The notes: a model not told the origin generated them from the letters alone. 64,000 nt of DNA from Massospora cicadina (GCA_022478985.1 JAKSZP010007881.1:248001-312000); one strand, 5' to 3'. Shown: positions 44,820 through 58,019, counted from the first letter of the stretch. Numbers and translations are program-made.

Positions 44820-47524
44820 TTTCTAGTTTTGATGGGTATGATTTTATCATGGTGGCTATGGATCACTTTACAAGGTATTCATAAATTCCCAATGTTTTAC
44901 CACAACCAAGGCAGTGCAAATGACTCATCTATTTATAAACGTGTGTTCTTAAGACATGGAGTGTCCAGAGTTTATAATGATAAAAACATCAGTTTATATC
45001 TATGCTTTTAAGACTTTATGTAGCATAATAAAGAAACGTCCTTGCCGCTCAGCTGCTTACCACCTTAAGTCAAATGGACAAAATTACATCAGTCAATGCT
45101 TATAAATTTACCTTCAAAGCTACTTTAATTATGATCAAAACAAGGGCCCAAGATCTGTCTCTAGCACACTTTTTCTATAACATCATCTAACATTCTTCAA
45201 CTGGATACTCACCTTTCAATGCTAACTTTAAGTACAATCCAGCTTTTGATATGAAACTAAGAGCAAACATTAAGGTGGAAGTAAATGATCTTTCTTGATC
45301 CAATAAAGTAACCCATTATAGATTAGTAGATAATTTGGATGTCGCCATCAAAGCTTTTAAGTAAAACGAAGATGTGATATGAGAGTTTGATCATAGTATT
45401 AAATGGAAGTTCTGGTCGTGGTCATTTAAAGAAAATCAGGATTTAGGAAAAATGTCATAGCATTGGTCCAAAAGAGTTTGACGCTACTGAATCCTGATAA
45501 AGTGAGACATGCCCCTTGCCAGGTAGAACTTCCTGAATTTTTAAATACATAAACCAAACCTTTCTTTCCACTTGACATCACTTTTGAGCAATTTTGAAAA
45601 AAACAGTTAAATTTCCACAGCTGCCTCACCTCATCAGTTTTCCATTTATGTCCTTGGATCCACCACCTGCTGCCCCAGTGTGGGGCAGCGGTGCTCCACC
45701 CACTAACATCTACTTCCTGGCAGGCAAATGCGTGTGGACTGGATTGACCAGTCTGCCAAATGCATCTGGCCGCTTTGTCTCTCCAAGGGAACCAATACTA
45801 CACCTTGTGTGAGTCCACCCAACCCACCCCCACCCCCTAGCCCTACCTAGATCCACTATCCGCTTTTGCCTCTGCGTCAAGTATGGATATCTCATTCTGT
45901 ATGCTGACAAAGAAATTATTGAGCTGGCAACAGCCACCTTTGCAACAGCAGATTTTATTGACTTCCACCCTTACAAGTGCTATTTTGATTTTGATTTCCC
46001 CACTGAAGAGGACGCGGCCACTGCAGCAGCAACGCCCTTAATTTATAAAAACACACCCATTACCACCACCAGTAACTTCTCCCCAATGATACCACACTTG
46101 TGGTAAACTTTGCAAACCTTCCCTCACACCTTTCCCCTCAAACACTCTATGAGGAGTTGAAGTCAGGGATGTCCACTTATGGCACAGACCCCATCCTCCA
46201 ATTTATTGTCCCAAGTAGTGCTGAACGCCTCGCAGCACTTTGGGCAATGGCCATTATTATCCCCACCAGCCAACCATAGCCCAGTACATCCCACCACGTG
46301 CCTATATCCCATCTGCACCAGATCACTTCTTTTGGTCTTGCATCGACAATGGTCACACAATTTGACCCCTCTGCCATAAATTGGACCATATGAAATTAGC
46401 ATGTCAATACAATTCACACCTTGTGAACATGGCCAACTCCACCCATGAGGGCACACCAACAGCGTTTGAGTGGGGATTTTGGCTGCCACACCCACCCAGG
46501 ACATGCGCTTGTATCAGAAGTAAAATCTAGCAACTCAAACCCAAGCCAGCAAAATACACCATAAAAACCAATTGGGTGCAGGCTTGGACCAATATTCAAT
46601 CTAAAATCTTCCACCTTGAAACTTACCCAGCCACAGCCACTTATCACCAAATCAATTCAAGTCAACCAAAATCCCTGAAACTTATTGGATGAAGTGTCCA
46701 AATCTGGTGAAATAGTCCCACTTCCAGCAAAACTATTTGATTTAGATCCTTATATGAATTCAAATTTTGATTCCCCACTCCCAAACAACCAATTTTTCCC
46801 CAACCCAATGCTATCCCATACTAATGTGACCACCAGCATTATGAGGCTTCAGTGGCCTCACCCAATAAATCGCCATCTCCATAAAGCCGTGGCAAAATCT
46901 GTCTCTGAATTTAAACAAGGATTGCATATTGACTAGATTCTTACCCAAACAGCCGATTCAGATGCATCAGATAATGGGATTTTTTTTTCCAAACTGACCC
47001 AAAAGCCCAAACTTCTGTCAGAGTTTGGACCTGAGTGATGAGGCGATCACAAACTGATCAACTGAGATAAACAGGCTTTCGCTGAACCCCTAATTTATTC
47101 AATATTTAGATCTAAGCTTGGGCAGTTTATACTTCACTGATAAACCTCCCAAATTACCCTTAAAAAGCTGGTATTGAGTTAATAAATTTTACGCTTTTTT
47201 CTCCCTTTTTGCAATTTTAAGTAAAATTTGTATTTGATTAAAATTTGCCTCACCAGACTAATAGGGTCAATAAGACTTCTAACCAAGAGACGCAACCAAG
47301 GTAAGTTTCCAACACCCTGGGACTTTGGGTCAACTGGCCAAATTACAACAAATGATCCGTGCTACCAACCCATAATCCTGACAAAAGTGGTGCTTTCTGC
47401 CAGGTGCCCCTGAGTCCCTGTGAGAACTAATTTTGGGAAAAGAGGAGGGGAAGTTGCAGCCAAGGGCCATTGGCCTGAGGCATATACCCTGGGCCTAAAC
47501 AACTCAGGAGTTACTACTTGGCCT

Positions 47525-47675
47525 GGCCCCTGCCCCAAGAGGGCAAGCCAGGGTGGAAGTGGTAGGGTCAGTCAGAGAGGCTCCCGGCTGATCTAATTCC
47601 AGATACTGGGCAGACAAGCCCAGGATACCCCGGCCTCTGCCCCAAGAGGGCAAGCCAGGATGAGGGGGGACTAAG
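47525..47675 (+). repeat. Direct repeat of a 24-base GC-rich unit
   Basis: CTGCCCCAAGAGGGCAAGCC, followed by AGG, occurs twice, about 110 bases apart (about 47530 and 47638). Confidence 0.7.
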
Positions 47676-47724
47676 GGCCCCTGAAACTAGCCTGGGTGAC
47701 CAAGCCTAGGCTACCAGGGTTCAA

Positions 47725-47945
47725 TCTCCTGATGCCAGCCCCAGCACCAATTTTGGGTGTTAATCCTGATTCTGGGACCTCCTCCCAATGTCAGCTCCAG
47801 CGCCAATGCCAGGTGTCAATCCCAATGCTGGCCCCAGCGCCAATGCTGTTTCTTATGCTGATGCTAGGTGCCAATCCTGATGCTGTCCCCAGAACTAATG
47901 CCAGCTCTTATGCCAATGTGTGGCCAATCCCTGATGACGCTTACC
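47725..47945 (+). repeat. Degenerate tandem repeat with coding periodicity
   Basis: About four imperfect units of 42-54 bases built on CCCAGCGCCAATGC and a following CAATCC(C/T)GATGCTG. An open frame (47696-48046) crosses them with repeating PAP/NPD residues, so the array may be part of a low-complexity protein region of the inserted element. Confidence 0.55.
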
Positions 47946-49119
47946 AGATCCCGCCATTGTGTCTGCACCAGCTACCTTGGCCCATTCCACCCTGCCGCTC
48001 AGATCTGGTGCCCTCACCATGGCTCTGGCCCCTAGCCAAGACTTAGAGGGGGCTCTGTTGGGATTCTCCCTTTATTGGGGAAGCCCCAACTAGGGGTCAC
48101 AACCTTCCTACAGGTGGATGCCAAATTGGGCTCCCCATTAACTTGGGGTAAGCCTGATCTGAAGCATTGGGGATCAGCCCTGATAATATTAGTAATTAAT
48201 AAATTATATTCAAACCAGTGACAAAATGCTGAGGATGTTGAAACATCAATTGGGTCATGGGGAATTACCATCTGACACTGACCCAATCAGGTTACCCTTT
48301 TGTGATCACCAGAGACTAATGCCAAGGAAGATCCCATTCCCTTGTATTATTTTTTATCTCAGTCATCAATCACCTCTGAGATTTCCCTTTCCTGATCTGA
48401 TTCTAGCCTCAATGTCCTATAAATACCTTGAGGCTTATTTCAATAAAGTACCATCTTTTTCAAAAAAAATTTCCTTTTTAGTTCACTTAATGGCCTATTA
48501 ACTCACTGAGGGGCTTTGGGGCCCTGATTGATTATGGGCACAGGTTGGAGATGCTCCCCTGTGGCCTGACACATATCACAAAATTATCTTTGATGTCCCT
48601 GTAGTTGCAAAAGAGGAAATTGAACACCAAGCTGAAAATGCTACTAATGCTATCAAACATGACACTGATTTGGCATCTTTTTCCCCATCCACATATGTAA
48701 ACAGAGCCAACATCGCAAAATTCGCCCACCTTTTTGATGCCCACATCCAAGATGAACACCATGTGGCTGAACTCATGGAGTCTATGATTCAGGCCCAAAT
48801 TCTCAGTTTTAACAAATCTCTGCTCCACCTCGATCCTCATCCCTGTGGACGCCCCAACCCCTTTGCTATGAGCATTGGTCCGCCTCTTCAATGCAGTAGC
48901 TGAAACCAAAGCTGAAATCAATAGTCCGCCTGATCCCCCCTCCTCATCTGCCATGGTGAGATAAGCAGCTCGCCGCTGTGCCAACTGTTAGGTTATTTTC
49001 TCATTTTTTGTGTGTCTCGATGCCCATTTTGGGCAGTTGATTCATATTTGGTCTGTCTAGTTGGAGTTTCTGTTTTGGTAATGTCAATCCCCTGGTCAGC
49101 ATATCTCAAATAAATTTAC

Positions 49120-49529
49120 ATACTTAAGCCACCTTTCATGAGAATCTACTCACTGCTTATGATAGGATAAGCATGTCAATCCAGATCCATATCTTGTTGA
49201 TGGCCTTTGTAATTATAAAGTAGAGGACATTATATCCTCAAGACATCACAGCATTGACTTATATAGTAGCCTAAAAAAGAGTTTCTTATGAAAACAGGAG
49301 GTAACTGCAAGGTATTAACCAAATACACAGGATTTTTTAAAAGGTTTAAATAATTGGCATCCACAGGCTTCTGGCTACCTGGCGACTCAAGAAGCATTTG
49401 TGGTTTAAATTTAAAAGTTAACATAAGAATTTTTTTATCTGTCATGCCACAAGGTGGTTTGATATCCCAACTAAAAGTGGAAGATAATATCACGTCTGGT
49501 GACATAAATTTAGGTGTGAGAAAGGGTAT
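49120..49529. other. AT-rich flank
   Basis: A 91-codon minus-strand frame (49230-49505) shows no family I recognise. Nothing else supported. Confidence 0.3.
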
Positions 49530-50330
49530 TATATTTAAACCACACCCGCAAAAGCATTAAGGCTTAACAGTTCAAGGACCCATGTTTAATTAAATAGAAT
49601 CTTGGTTTAAGCTACTTTTTTAAAATCTTACACTAATAAGAGAAGCCAAAGTTGGAGTAAAATTAGAATTATTGCCCCTATGGCCATAGTAAAAATACCA
49701 ATAATTTACCAAATGGGCGTATAAAGCTTTCAAAAGATTATATTTAAAGGAAGTTTGATAAAACTCAAACACCAATTTGGAAAGATTTGTGTATGCAAGA
49801 TAGATATTACAAATGAGGTTAGTTTACATTTATTAATATATATTACCAAAGTCAGTCTGATGTTTGGTTGAAACTTTAGCTGCCAAGGAGAAATATGACA
49901 TCATCATATCTCAATTTAACTGGTATAGTACAATATTTAAGGAGTTGGCTCTCATGAATCCCCCAAGCACAAGAAACATACTTTTTCCTTATAGTATTTA
50001 ATAAAAAAATAAACCTTGTTGTTTGAATAATATATTTCTAGATTATAATATATATCCATATAAAATTGCTATTTTTATGTGGCAGGAAGCCTTGACGGCC
50101 AAGGATAGATATTTTGATAAACAGCTAGGTCTACTTAAGGCCTTTGTTTTGATCCTAAAACCATTATTACATCTTTTTTTAATAAACTGTGACAAAAAAT
50201 TATCTTTTCCCTCAGATTATAATGTGCATCTACTCCTGAAATTAAGCATTTATAATACTTTGGTAATAAAAGATCTTTATCTTTTTAGCTTACCTTTTAT
50301 TTTTGTAATCTTTATAATCTATGGTAAAAC
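49530..50330 (+). repeat. Old duplicated segment, copy 2
   Basis: Partner of 33290-34130. A 122-codon open frame lies at 50023-50391, rich in hydrophobic residues, with no recognised domain. The corresponding frame in copy 1 is 63 codons and shares only patches. It is probably the remains of a transposable element. Confidence 0.55.
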
Positions 50331-52650
50331 AGGAACAAAACTTTTTAAGTTTGTACCTTGTAATTTTCATTGCTGCGTATTTGTTATATAAATCTCTATG
50401 ATAGCATGATTTCATTCATTTTGTAGTTTTTTTTATTTATACATCTTGAATTTTTTTCTTTAAAGGTTGCATAAAAGAAGGCCCAAAGGGCAACATTAAT
50501 GAGACTTTAAATACAAAAATATAATATTTTCAGTGCACACTTAACAGAAGTCTTCACCTGGTCATAAGGGATTTCCTTGATTACCAGTATCTCTTGTGAT
50601 AACTAAGGCTATGCCAGACAGCCACATAGCCTTAGTTTCCCCTAAGGGTAATACTAAGCCAAGCAGGCGGGCATAAGGGCCTTGACTCTTAAATATTAGA
50701 TGAAAACTTAAAATTTTAATTAATTTAGGTGTAAACTTCATTATGCCATATATAGTAATATTTGAACTGAATTTAGTAGTTTCAAGAACAGGTCAAATGT
50801 CATGCAGATAATTTAAATAAAAATTTTATAATGGCCTAATACCCATTGAACAATCTAGAACAGGTCTAGAAAAGAGTTTTGGAGGACATTGTTCTTGAAA
50901 TAGGCCCACAAGGGGCCAAGCTGTCTGCAGACTTAATAAAAACTTCCCTAAGCTTTTACATAAGTTCCTCACTCTAAATTATTTACATAAATTTGACAGA
51001 TATGCTTAAGGCAACTCTATCTTCTAAAATCCCTAATAAAACTATTAAAAGTCTTAAATATAGTTTAGATTTTTAATTCATCTATTTATGAAAACACAGA
51101 TATTTGTCACCTGAGACGTCATAAAGCACACCGCAAAGCTTGGAGGAGCCACCACTTTTGCGCAACAGCTCCTTAAGGACAAAACTAGTCCACTTAAAAT
51201 AAGTTTAGGGCTCAATTTATATGAGTAAGCACTTTATGATGACAGCGTAGCCAAATACACGTTATTTCATATATTGTGAAGTAATATTTTTTGGGCTATA
51301 ACTTTAACCCAGCTAGCTAACCTCACTCAGCAACTATTGAAAGACATTATTTGTCACACCCCTGTTCATCTATAAAAAAGAATGCATCTAAAAGTAATTG
51401 AAAGACCATTAGTATGGAGTTAAGGTTCACCTAGGATATATTATAGATTATAATGATTACTTAAAGATTGCATAGAAGGAATGTAAATAATTAAGTTATA
51501 ACGCCATGGCTACCATATGTACGCCCTTCATCCAAAGCTTCCATTACCATGGAATCTCCATCCACCATTTTGTCATGGCGCTCTCCAAAAATCATAAGTT
51601 TATTGAAGTACTGATGCTACTGAAAAGTTTAATTGAGCCTAATCATGATGTTCATAAACTCCTATAAAGTGCGATTTAAAATGGTCCTTTCCACTTGATA
51701 AAAAGATAAAGTAATATCTTACAAGCAGACAAACATACCTAAATTTACTAATATTAAACTTAGGAATTTCTATATATGATGATCAGCAAAGCTGATTGAT
51801 ATAAAAATATTTAGTTATCAAGATATTTGATTTATGCATAAAATTAATCAGTCATATATTCCCACAAGTTCTCTTTATTTTTAATTCTTATTACCAGCCA
51901 AGAATTTTCTGTGACGTTAAGTTCATTAGGGGTTTAATGCCTAAAATGATAGAGAAGTTCAGATTTTGCAGGAACTCAGTACCTAAATTATGGGTTGAGC
52001 ATAAAGCTCTTTGTTCTTATACTCTTTCAAAATTCACCATTCCTTAAAAATGATACATAACACATTAATTTGACACTCTCATAAATTTTTCCAACACTTA
52101 AGGCAGGTTATTTAATTTGGTTTAGTTGATATTGTTGGTTATGAGGAAAACCATATTACCAAAAACAACCCAATAATATAGCACTTATTGTGAAAAAGAG
52201 GCCAGAGCCACAGAAACTTAAAATAAACAGAATCAAATGAAGCTTGTAAAACCTTTCTGCATAGGAACCATATGAGTTTTATTAGAGAATAAGAATGAGA
52301 CAGCCATATGGGTGACTAGAAGTTGATACCTAAGCCTGAAGTATTAGTTGAAGTTACCAAAAAACCAGTGCCCCATGTGAAGCCTTCTAGATGGCTAAGG
52401 CCAGTTAGGTTTTCTATACCACCGCACCTCATCCTGTTGAGGCAATTTGTATGCTAAATTACTTGGGCGCGTCTTGAAAATTTTTTGATTAATGCGCCAC
52501 AATTTTTTGGCTCAGAAGACCTGAATAATAAGTACTAGATCTAGGTAACCCTCTATTATGTCCCTCAGTTCATTGCTATGGAAATTGGGGATTTTTCTAA
52601 TATATCTCCTTATATTTTAAGTCCTTTCTCATCCTTTTCAAGGTTAAGCA
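50331..52650. other. AT-rich decayed DNA
   Basis: No intact ORF or repeat supported. It probably contains the upstream parts of the Ty3 relic whose integrase is at 52655-53000. Confidence 0.3.
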
Positions 52651-52654
52651 TTTT

Positions 52655-53000
52655 TTATCTGGTCCATTACTAATTGCAAAAATGGCCACCACTATATCTT
52701 TCTAGCCATAAATCACTAATTATGAAAAGTTAAGCATTTATAAAGTCGCTATATCTGCAAGGATATCACCAACTTTTTACTAAAGCAGAATTAAACCATT
52801 ATAGGAGCAAAAATTTATGTGGTCAGAATTTGTCAATTAAAACATACCAAAGTGTGACTGAGTTCCTTTCTTTGATAATGACCTACACAATTTAACTGCC
52901 TTCTACCATCCTTCTATTAATAGAGCAGTGGAGAATACAAAAGGTATACTAATCTTGATATTTCTCTAAAATGTCTATCTATATATCTTTTTGATAAAAT
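52655..53000 (+). pseudogene. Ty3-type integrase relic (Ty3-E)
   Basis: A plus-strand fragment with HYIFLAINH at about 52690-52716, the counterpart of the aspartate-containing first catalytic strand, then FFDNDLHN and LTAFYHPSINRAVENTKG at about 52870-52950, the counterpart of the SDNG and AYHPQTNG-ER motifs. Frames shift between the pieces. Too decayed to define element ends. Confidence 0.55.
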
Positions 53001-55608
53001 GAGTACCACCCAGGCGCTCTAATGACTTACATAATTAAATACCACTATATTTTAAGATGTCATCATATGTTGTCCTTATCTTAATTTTATTTTTAACATC
53101 CAGCATTTAGCCCATACAATACAGTTTAACTCCTGGTACTACAAACTTAGCTATCAGGAGACCGGCAGATGAAATCATTAAGTTTAAGAGTCTATTAAAT
53201 TTCGCTTAAATGAAAAAAGTAGAAAATGAAACTGGGCAGACAAACTCTAGAAAGCTAATTTTCTTATATACCAACTAAAAGATCTATTTATTTTTTACCT
53301 TTTTCAACCTGGAGTATAGTTTATAGGCTTAAGCTTTCTGGTAAGGGCTTTTCAAGTGGCTTTATTAAAATGGACTTGAGTTATCTCTATTCTCAGTTAA
53401 TATGAGGACCGTTTTCAAACTTGGTCTATAATACTTTCTTCAAAGTTATATACATCTCTTGAAAGTTAGGTAGTATTGTCAAGAGAGCCAATGATCAAGC
53501 CAGTTTATATAAGTCAGGTTGAAGAAATAAATCCTAAATAAATCAATTAATCCTGCTAAGGAATAAAATGACCAAACCAGGATTAGCAAATATAAGAAAC
53601 AAAACATTTATATTTAGTATATTTAATTGTATATATAGGAGTCAGAAACTTGTAAATTAATGGAAAAACTTCCATCAAGGTCATAAATATCTATCTTTAA
53701 AAAGGAAATAAAATTTATAATGGAAACATGTTTAGGAACGACCTATCAATTCTTGGATATTGATTATTTAAAATAAGCTTAATAAATTAACACAACTTGC
53801 ATTTTCTGTCTTCAAAATTTTATAGTGATAAGTTTGCACTAAAGAGATCTCTAACTTTATCAAAACTAATCATTTTAAATCCCTCAAAAAACTGGCTTTA
53901 TCTCAACAGAAATTAGAAAATCTGACACCATCCTAAACATCAAGTAGAACTAAGCAAAAATTCCCATTTTCCAATATAACTTTGTTTTATGTTTGATAAA
54001 TGAGCTTAGATGGGTACACGTACTCAGTTAGCCTAAAAAACAACATGCCTCCATAAAAATGTCAATACTTATGTTAAACATAACCATCATCCAAAATTAA
54101 TGTATATAAGAGAAAAATCAAATTCTAATTGTAAGTTAAATTAAGTTAAAAACAAAAATATTGTTAACTATTTTGCATAACTTTAAATTGGTGGTCAAAG
54201 GAAATTCTAATTTAGTTGTATACACTTCACAGCAAGGAATATAAGCCTGGATTTCAGTTGTCTTTAATATAGAAATTACCAGAGCTAACCAATATAAAAA
54301 ATGTACCCACAAGCTTTGAAATATTTCTGATACTGCATAAAAATAATATGGCTGCTTGTACTTGCTTACAAAAGGAAATAATAAGCCTACAAATGATGCA
54401 TGTGTCATAACTATGTAGGATCTTGAGTTTATTTTCTAGATCTCCACTTTTAACCAATGGATACCATGTACTCCAAGTATGAAGTATAAAAAAATTCTAA
54501 TTATTGAATATTAAAAAGCCTATTTTCCTACTTATCAATTTGGAAGGGATATCTATCTATGGAGGCTATATAAGTATTATCATTGGGCTGCGCCCCATTG
54601 TTCCAATAAATTTTGGAATAGTCTTCATAAATGTTGGAAGTAATGTAATGGTTGATATGCTATCATACCGTCCCATTGCACTCATTTATGCACCCTTGCT
54701 TGTTGTCCTTAGATACTAAAAAAGTGACCAAAGATAATAAATTCTAAATAAGATATAATATGTCAAAAAAGTCTAATGGATGCCGTAATATTGTGTTTCT
54801 ATAAATAAGAGAACTCAGGAGTCTAGTATGACTGGATGACGCTGCCTGCAATGATTATAATTTCCTTATATAATGATTTTAAGAGATAAATGACAAAGTT
54901 AACCCAAATTAAGAGTATTACCACGTTAACATAACGTAAGTTTAAATTAATTAACCAATAAATAATAAAAATAAAACGTTGGAGCAAACAATTATCAAAG
55001 CTTAAGTATTTTGCAAAATAGAAGTACTACAAGGGAAGCCAGTTGTTTAGATTAATTTCACTGAGTTAGGAATTGGGTCCCAAAATATTGCCAAAGCTAA
55101 TTTTTGATAATGCAAAATAAGCTTAATTTCCAACTATCTGAGTTTTTATTTTATCAAAATAATGTGGCTTTATATATCTTAACTTCATTTTTCCAATTCC
55201 ATAGTACAGAGTTTCTAAAGTGTTGTGATGTTTTTGATCCTCCTATAGGGAGCAAACTATGACATAATTAGGTAAATTTAACAGTGCCACCGCATTAACA
55301 CCCTATCTGATGCTTTTATAGTTAAACCATGATTATCAAAATTATTAGTTTAGTAGCAAAATCACCTATATGGTACATTTTTCAAACTTAAAGATATAGG
55401 TTGACTGTGTACCAGATAGATAAAATAAACTAAAGAGCTTAAGACATTCTGGTGAAAAACCATTTTTGTTAAAGAAACAAGAGGGTTGAAAATTTTATTT
55501 TCTATTTAATTTTTATTTACTAAAAAATTAATGTTGATGAAAATCTTTATTTGTGTTTATTTATCAACCCCATATTATGTTTTATAGAATAATTATATAT
55601 GTAGGTTT
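53001..55608. other. AT-rich decayed DNA
   Basis: No feature supported. A 71-codon plus frame at 54504-54719 is slightly GC-richer than its surroundings but unrecognised. Confidence 0.3.
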
Positions 55609-55624
55609 AGGAAAGCTCATGCTT

Positions 55625-55642
55625 ACCATCTAGTACTTAAAA
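55625..55642 (+). mobile_element. Micro-retroposon copy 2 (18 bp)
   Basis: ACCATCTAGTACTT followed by four A, flanked by a perfect 16-bp duplication AGGAAAGCTCATGCTT (55609-55624 and 55643-55658). This is the shortest of the five copies. Confidence 0.82.
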
Positions 55643-56027
55643 AGGAAAGCTCATGCTTCTCATAAGTCACACCAAGCATGACCTACTGTTTTGGATAGAC
55701 ATAGCTTTGCTATTACTTTTGAATTATATAGGTATAGTAGATGTTATGCACACATTTTAGCTTAGCATTGAGCATCCTTTCAGCACTTTAATTAATGTGA
55801 GGCTATTTTCCTATACTTGCTCATAAATTATTGGAAATTGGTGCATTATAATTAAAATCACACAATATCTTGTAATATTTATAAAAAAAAATTCTAAAAA
55901 TAATTTATTTATCTATTATATTGTAATTACTCATTACTTATATAGTCATAAAGTATTATCTAACATCACTATCAGAGTTACAAGCTACAACAAACTGCAA
56001 ATTATATTATATAAAACTTAAAATTAG

Positions 56028-56164
56028 AAGGATGGTTAGCTGAGCAGGTAAAACTGCTTCCACCCTTGGTGCAGGTTTTGAGTTTGAAACCTGTACTGGC
56101 TAGAAAACTTCTCAGTGTGGTATATTTGTCCCAAGATCGACCCACTTTGAATAATTTAAAATTC
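56028..56164 (+). mobile_element. tRNA-like SINE relic (SINE-2)
   Basis: About 137 bases flanked by aaaattag (56020-56027 and 56165-56172). TAGCTGAGCAGG (56037-56048) fits the tRNA A-box consensus exactly, and GTTTGAAACC (56082-56091) fits the B box with one change. The first 75 bases have the overall look of a tRNA with GGTGCAGGTT...AACCTGTAC pairing. The tail differs from SINE-1 and lacks the GTCCATCCCC motif, so it is a different family. A decayed tRNA pseudogene is the alternative. Confidence 0.6.
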
Positions 56165-58019
56165 AAAATTAGTAGAAATATGCTGAGTTTCCAGTGAAAA
56201 GTAAGTATTTAAATGACTGCAAGGGCGCAACTTTTAATTTTGCCATCAACTAATATATAATGTTGCTTATAACCTCCAAGGAAGGTTAATTAATGTCAAA
56301 TCAAGGGACTATTCTAGGTTTTGCATAATAATTTCTATTTAGTAGTTAACCAATGTGTTCATAATCAAACAAATTCTTACTTAACCAAGTCTTTGGTTAA
56401 GATATAGTTAATCATAACAGAAATATACATATCTAGAGTAAGTTTATATCAGCTGGATTAAAAGTGAATTTAAAAAACAATATATGAAGAAACTAAAAGC
56501 AGTTTTATCTTGTAACATTCATATCATTAACTAATCGTTATCTAGCATAATTATTATAAATATGATGTAGTATTATATTAGCTACCCTTAGGCATAATGA
56601 ATCTATTATTCTTCTAGCCTAAGATTTTTATATAAAAAGTTTGGATTCTGAATCATTTTATTTTTAGTAAGCATAATTCTAAATGCATCATGTTAAATAT
56701 AATCATTCATAGTATATACATAGTAATATTTTAACAAGAGATATAGTCTAGCTATTTTGAGTTAATTTTTATGTATAATAAAGTGAATATTATATTTAGA
56801 AAGTTGAAAGTCATGAGAAATGATTCCTTGGACTATAAAGGCTGCAACCTTCTAAATTATAATTTGCTGGTACTTTTCCTTGACAACTTATTCAAACTTC
56901 ATCCATAACTTACAAAGGCATATAAAGAAAATTTGGGACTCATTTTGCTTGTTCTTTTTATATAATATTATTTTATTTTTAATTAAAAGAACTTAGCCCT
57001 GAAAACATGAGGTCAAAGGTAACTTATGATTTATAATTATACCTTAGTACAGACATTTTATAGCTATAGAGTTTAAGCAATATGATCCTTGCAATTTATA
57101 GAATTATAATATTTAATTTAAAGCAATATTGTTCTATATATGTTATAGAATATCACAATTATTTGTAAATAGTAGTTATCTAAATTTTATTTGGGGAAGG
57201 CCAACCTTAGGACGAACACTTCCAATTTAGTGTCAAAGAATTTAAAAGTTATATAGAACAAAAATAAATAAAACACCCCAATTTGGATATGCCTCCTCTT
57301 GTTGTTTGGTAATGCCAAGGTACGGAGGTTTGGGATCATTGCTCATATACAGGCTTTATGCCAAGTTAGAGTTTTGAGAGGAAAAGGGTCTATTATTAGA
57401 TATAATTTGGGAACTATAATTTAATTATCTTTCCCCATTCACTTTCATTATACTAGATATATAAACTGAAGTGATCTAGTGGTTGGAACCAAATCGTTAA
57501 CTGGCACACAAAGTATTGGAGATTCTCTATTGGAGGTATTGAGGACAAAGATGTGATTAGTCCATAAAAATATTGCCACTATTACTTTACAAAGTGAGTC
57601 AGGAATGGTTGACTCCATTCTGATAGAAAATATATATTTTTATAGGACGTACTCTTGTGTATTGTATTGGAGGAAAAGGCGAATTACTTCACTAACAATA
57701 GTTTTAGGGAGAATAGCGCTCAATTTGGTTTTCTAGATTATCAAGTTGTCTAAAAAGTGCGCTAGAAATTGAGAGGTGTTATGTTGTTCAGCATTACAGT
57801 ATACTTTTTTATGCATCTCAAAGAATATGTGCAGAACAGGGTTGGAGCAAAGAATGTTAGGTGTATTCTCAGATTTGCTCCTGGATTGTAGAGTGTATAA
57901 TATGTCCAAAATATCAAGATAATATACATGGACTATAGTTCCTGAACAGGTAGGTACGGTGCTGTGGTTGACAGCTTGTTCATAGACTTCTTTAGTAAAA
58001 TGAAGGCTGGGCGGCCCTT

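Larger units (their letters stand above)
41500..45500 (+). pseudogene. Old Ty3/gypsy relic (Ty3-D), protease to integrase
   Basis: Heavily decayed plus-strand element. The protease active site reads NMVDTGASIDLI at about 42208-42243. The RT catalytic box is YLDS at 43167-43178 followed by ILVSS and a VTHAVHLKQ segment, the usual sequence after YLDD; the second aspartate is lost. The integrase core shows YDFIMVAMDHFTRYS (44833-44877), VFLRHGVSRVYNDKNIS (44942-44992), then AYHLKSNGQNYISQCL (45055-45102), the counterpart of AYHPQTDGQTE. The tRNA-derived SINE at 44490-44817 is inserted just upstream of the integrase core. LTRs were not found. Confidence 0.7.
47090..48495 (+). mobile_element. GC-rich insert in HAL-B, probably an LTR-element fragment
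   Basis: Absent from HAL-A at the equivalent position. Its right part looks like an LTR boundary: the purine-rich AGAGGGGGCTC is followed at 48057 by TGTTGGGATTC, then a TATAAATA (about 48418) and AATAAA (about 48443) as in an LTR promoter and polyadenylation region. No convincing second LTR or RT was found, so it is fragmentary or highly diverged. Boundaries are approximate. Confidence 0.4.
45648..48990 (+). pseudogene. HAL-B ORF1-like protein, split by an insert
   Basis: Same protein as HAL-A ORF1. N-terminal piece 45648-46936 has FVSPREPILHL, a counterpart of the FIDFRPFKG block reading DFHPYKCYFDF, and the knuckle near 46.38 kb. C-terminal piece 48532-48990 is helical and ends near the 3' UTR. 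Several frameshifts, an internal TGA in the knuckle and the insert make it nonfunctional. A stretch with LDEVSKSGEIVP (46685) aligns with LLVEVDKSGNVL in the 63.8-kb copy. Confidence 0.65.
45560..49115 (+). mobile_element. ORF1-only LINE-like element, interrupted (HAL-B)
   Basis: Plus-strand relative of HAL-A. The 5' region shares CACTTTTGAG and CATCA patches with the copy at 62.7 kb. ATG 45648 opens MSLDPPPAAPVWG. ORF1 blocks follow to about 46936 (RLQWPHPINRHLHKAVAKSV). The C-terminal part reappears at 48532-48990 (IKHDTDLASFSPS). The end is GTAATGTCAATCCCCTGGTCAGC...CAAATAAATT at about 49075-49115. The gap of about 1.5 kb between the two ORF1 parts is a foreign insert. The zinc knuckle at about 46363-46410 keeps C, H and C, but its first cysteine codon is TGA. 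No RT or endonuclease is seen. Confidence 0.72.

Noticed and set aside
54504..54719. 71-codon hydrophobic ORF as a membrane protein gene
   Set aside because: Short, isolated in decayed DNA and unlike any family I know.
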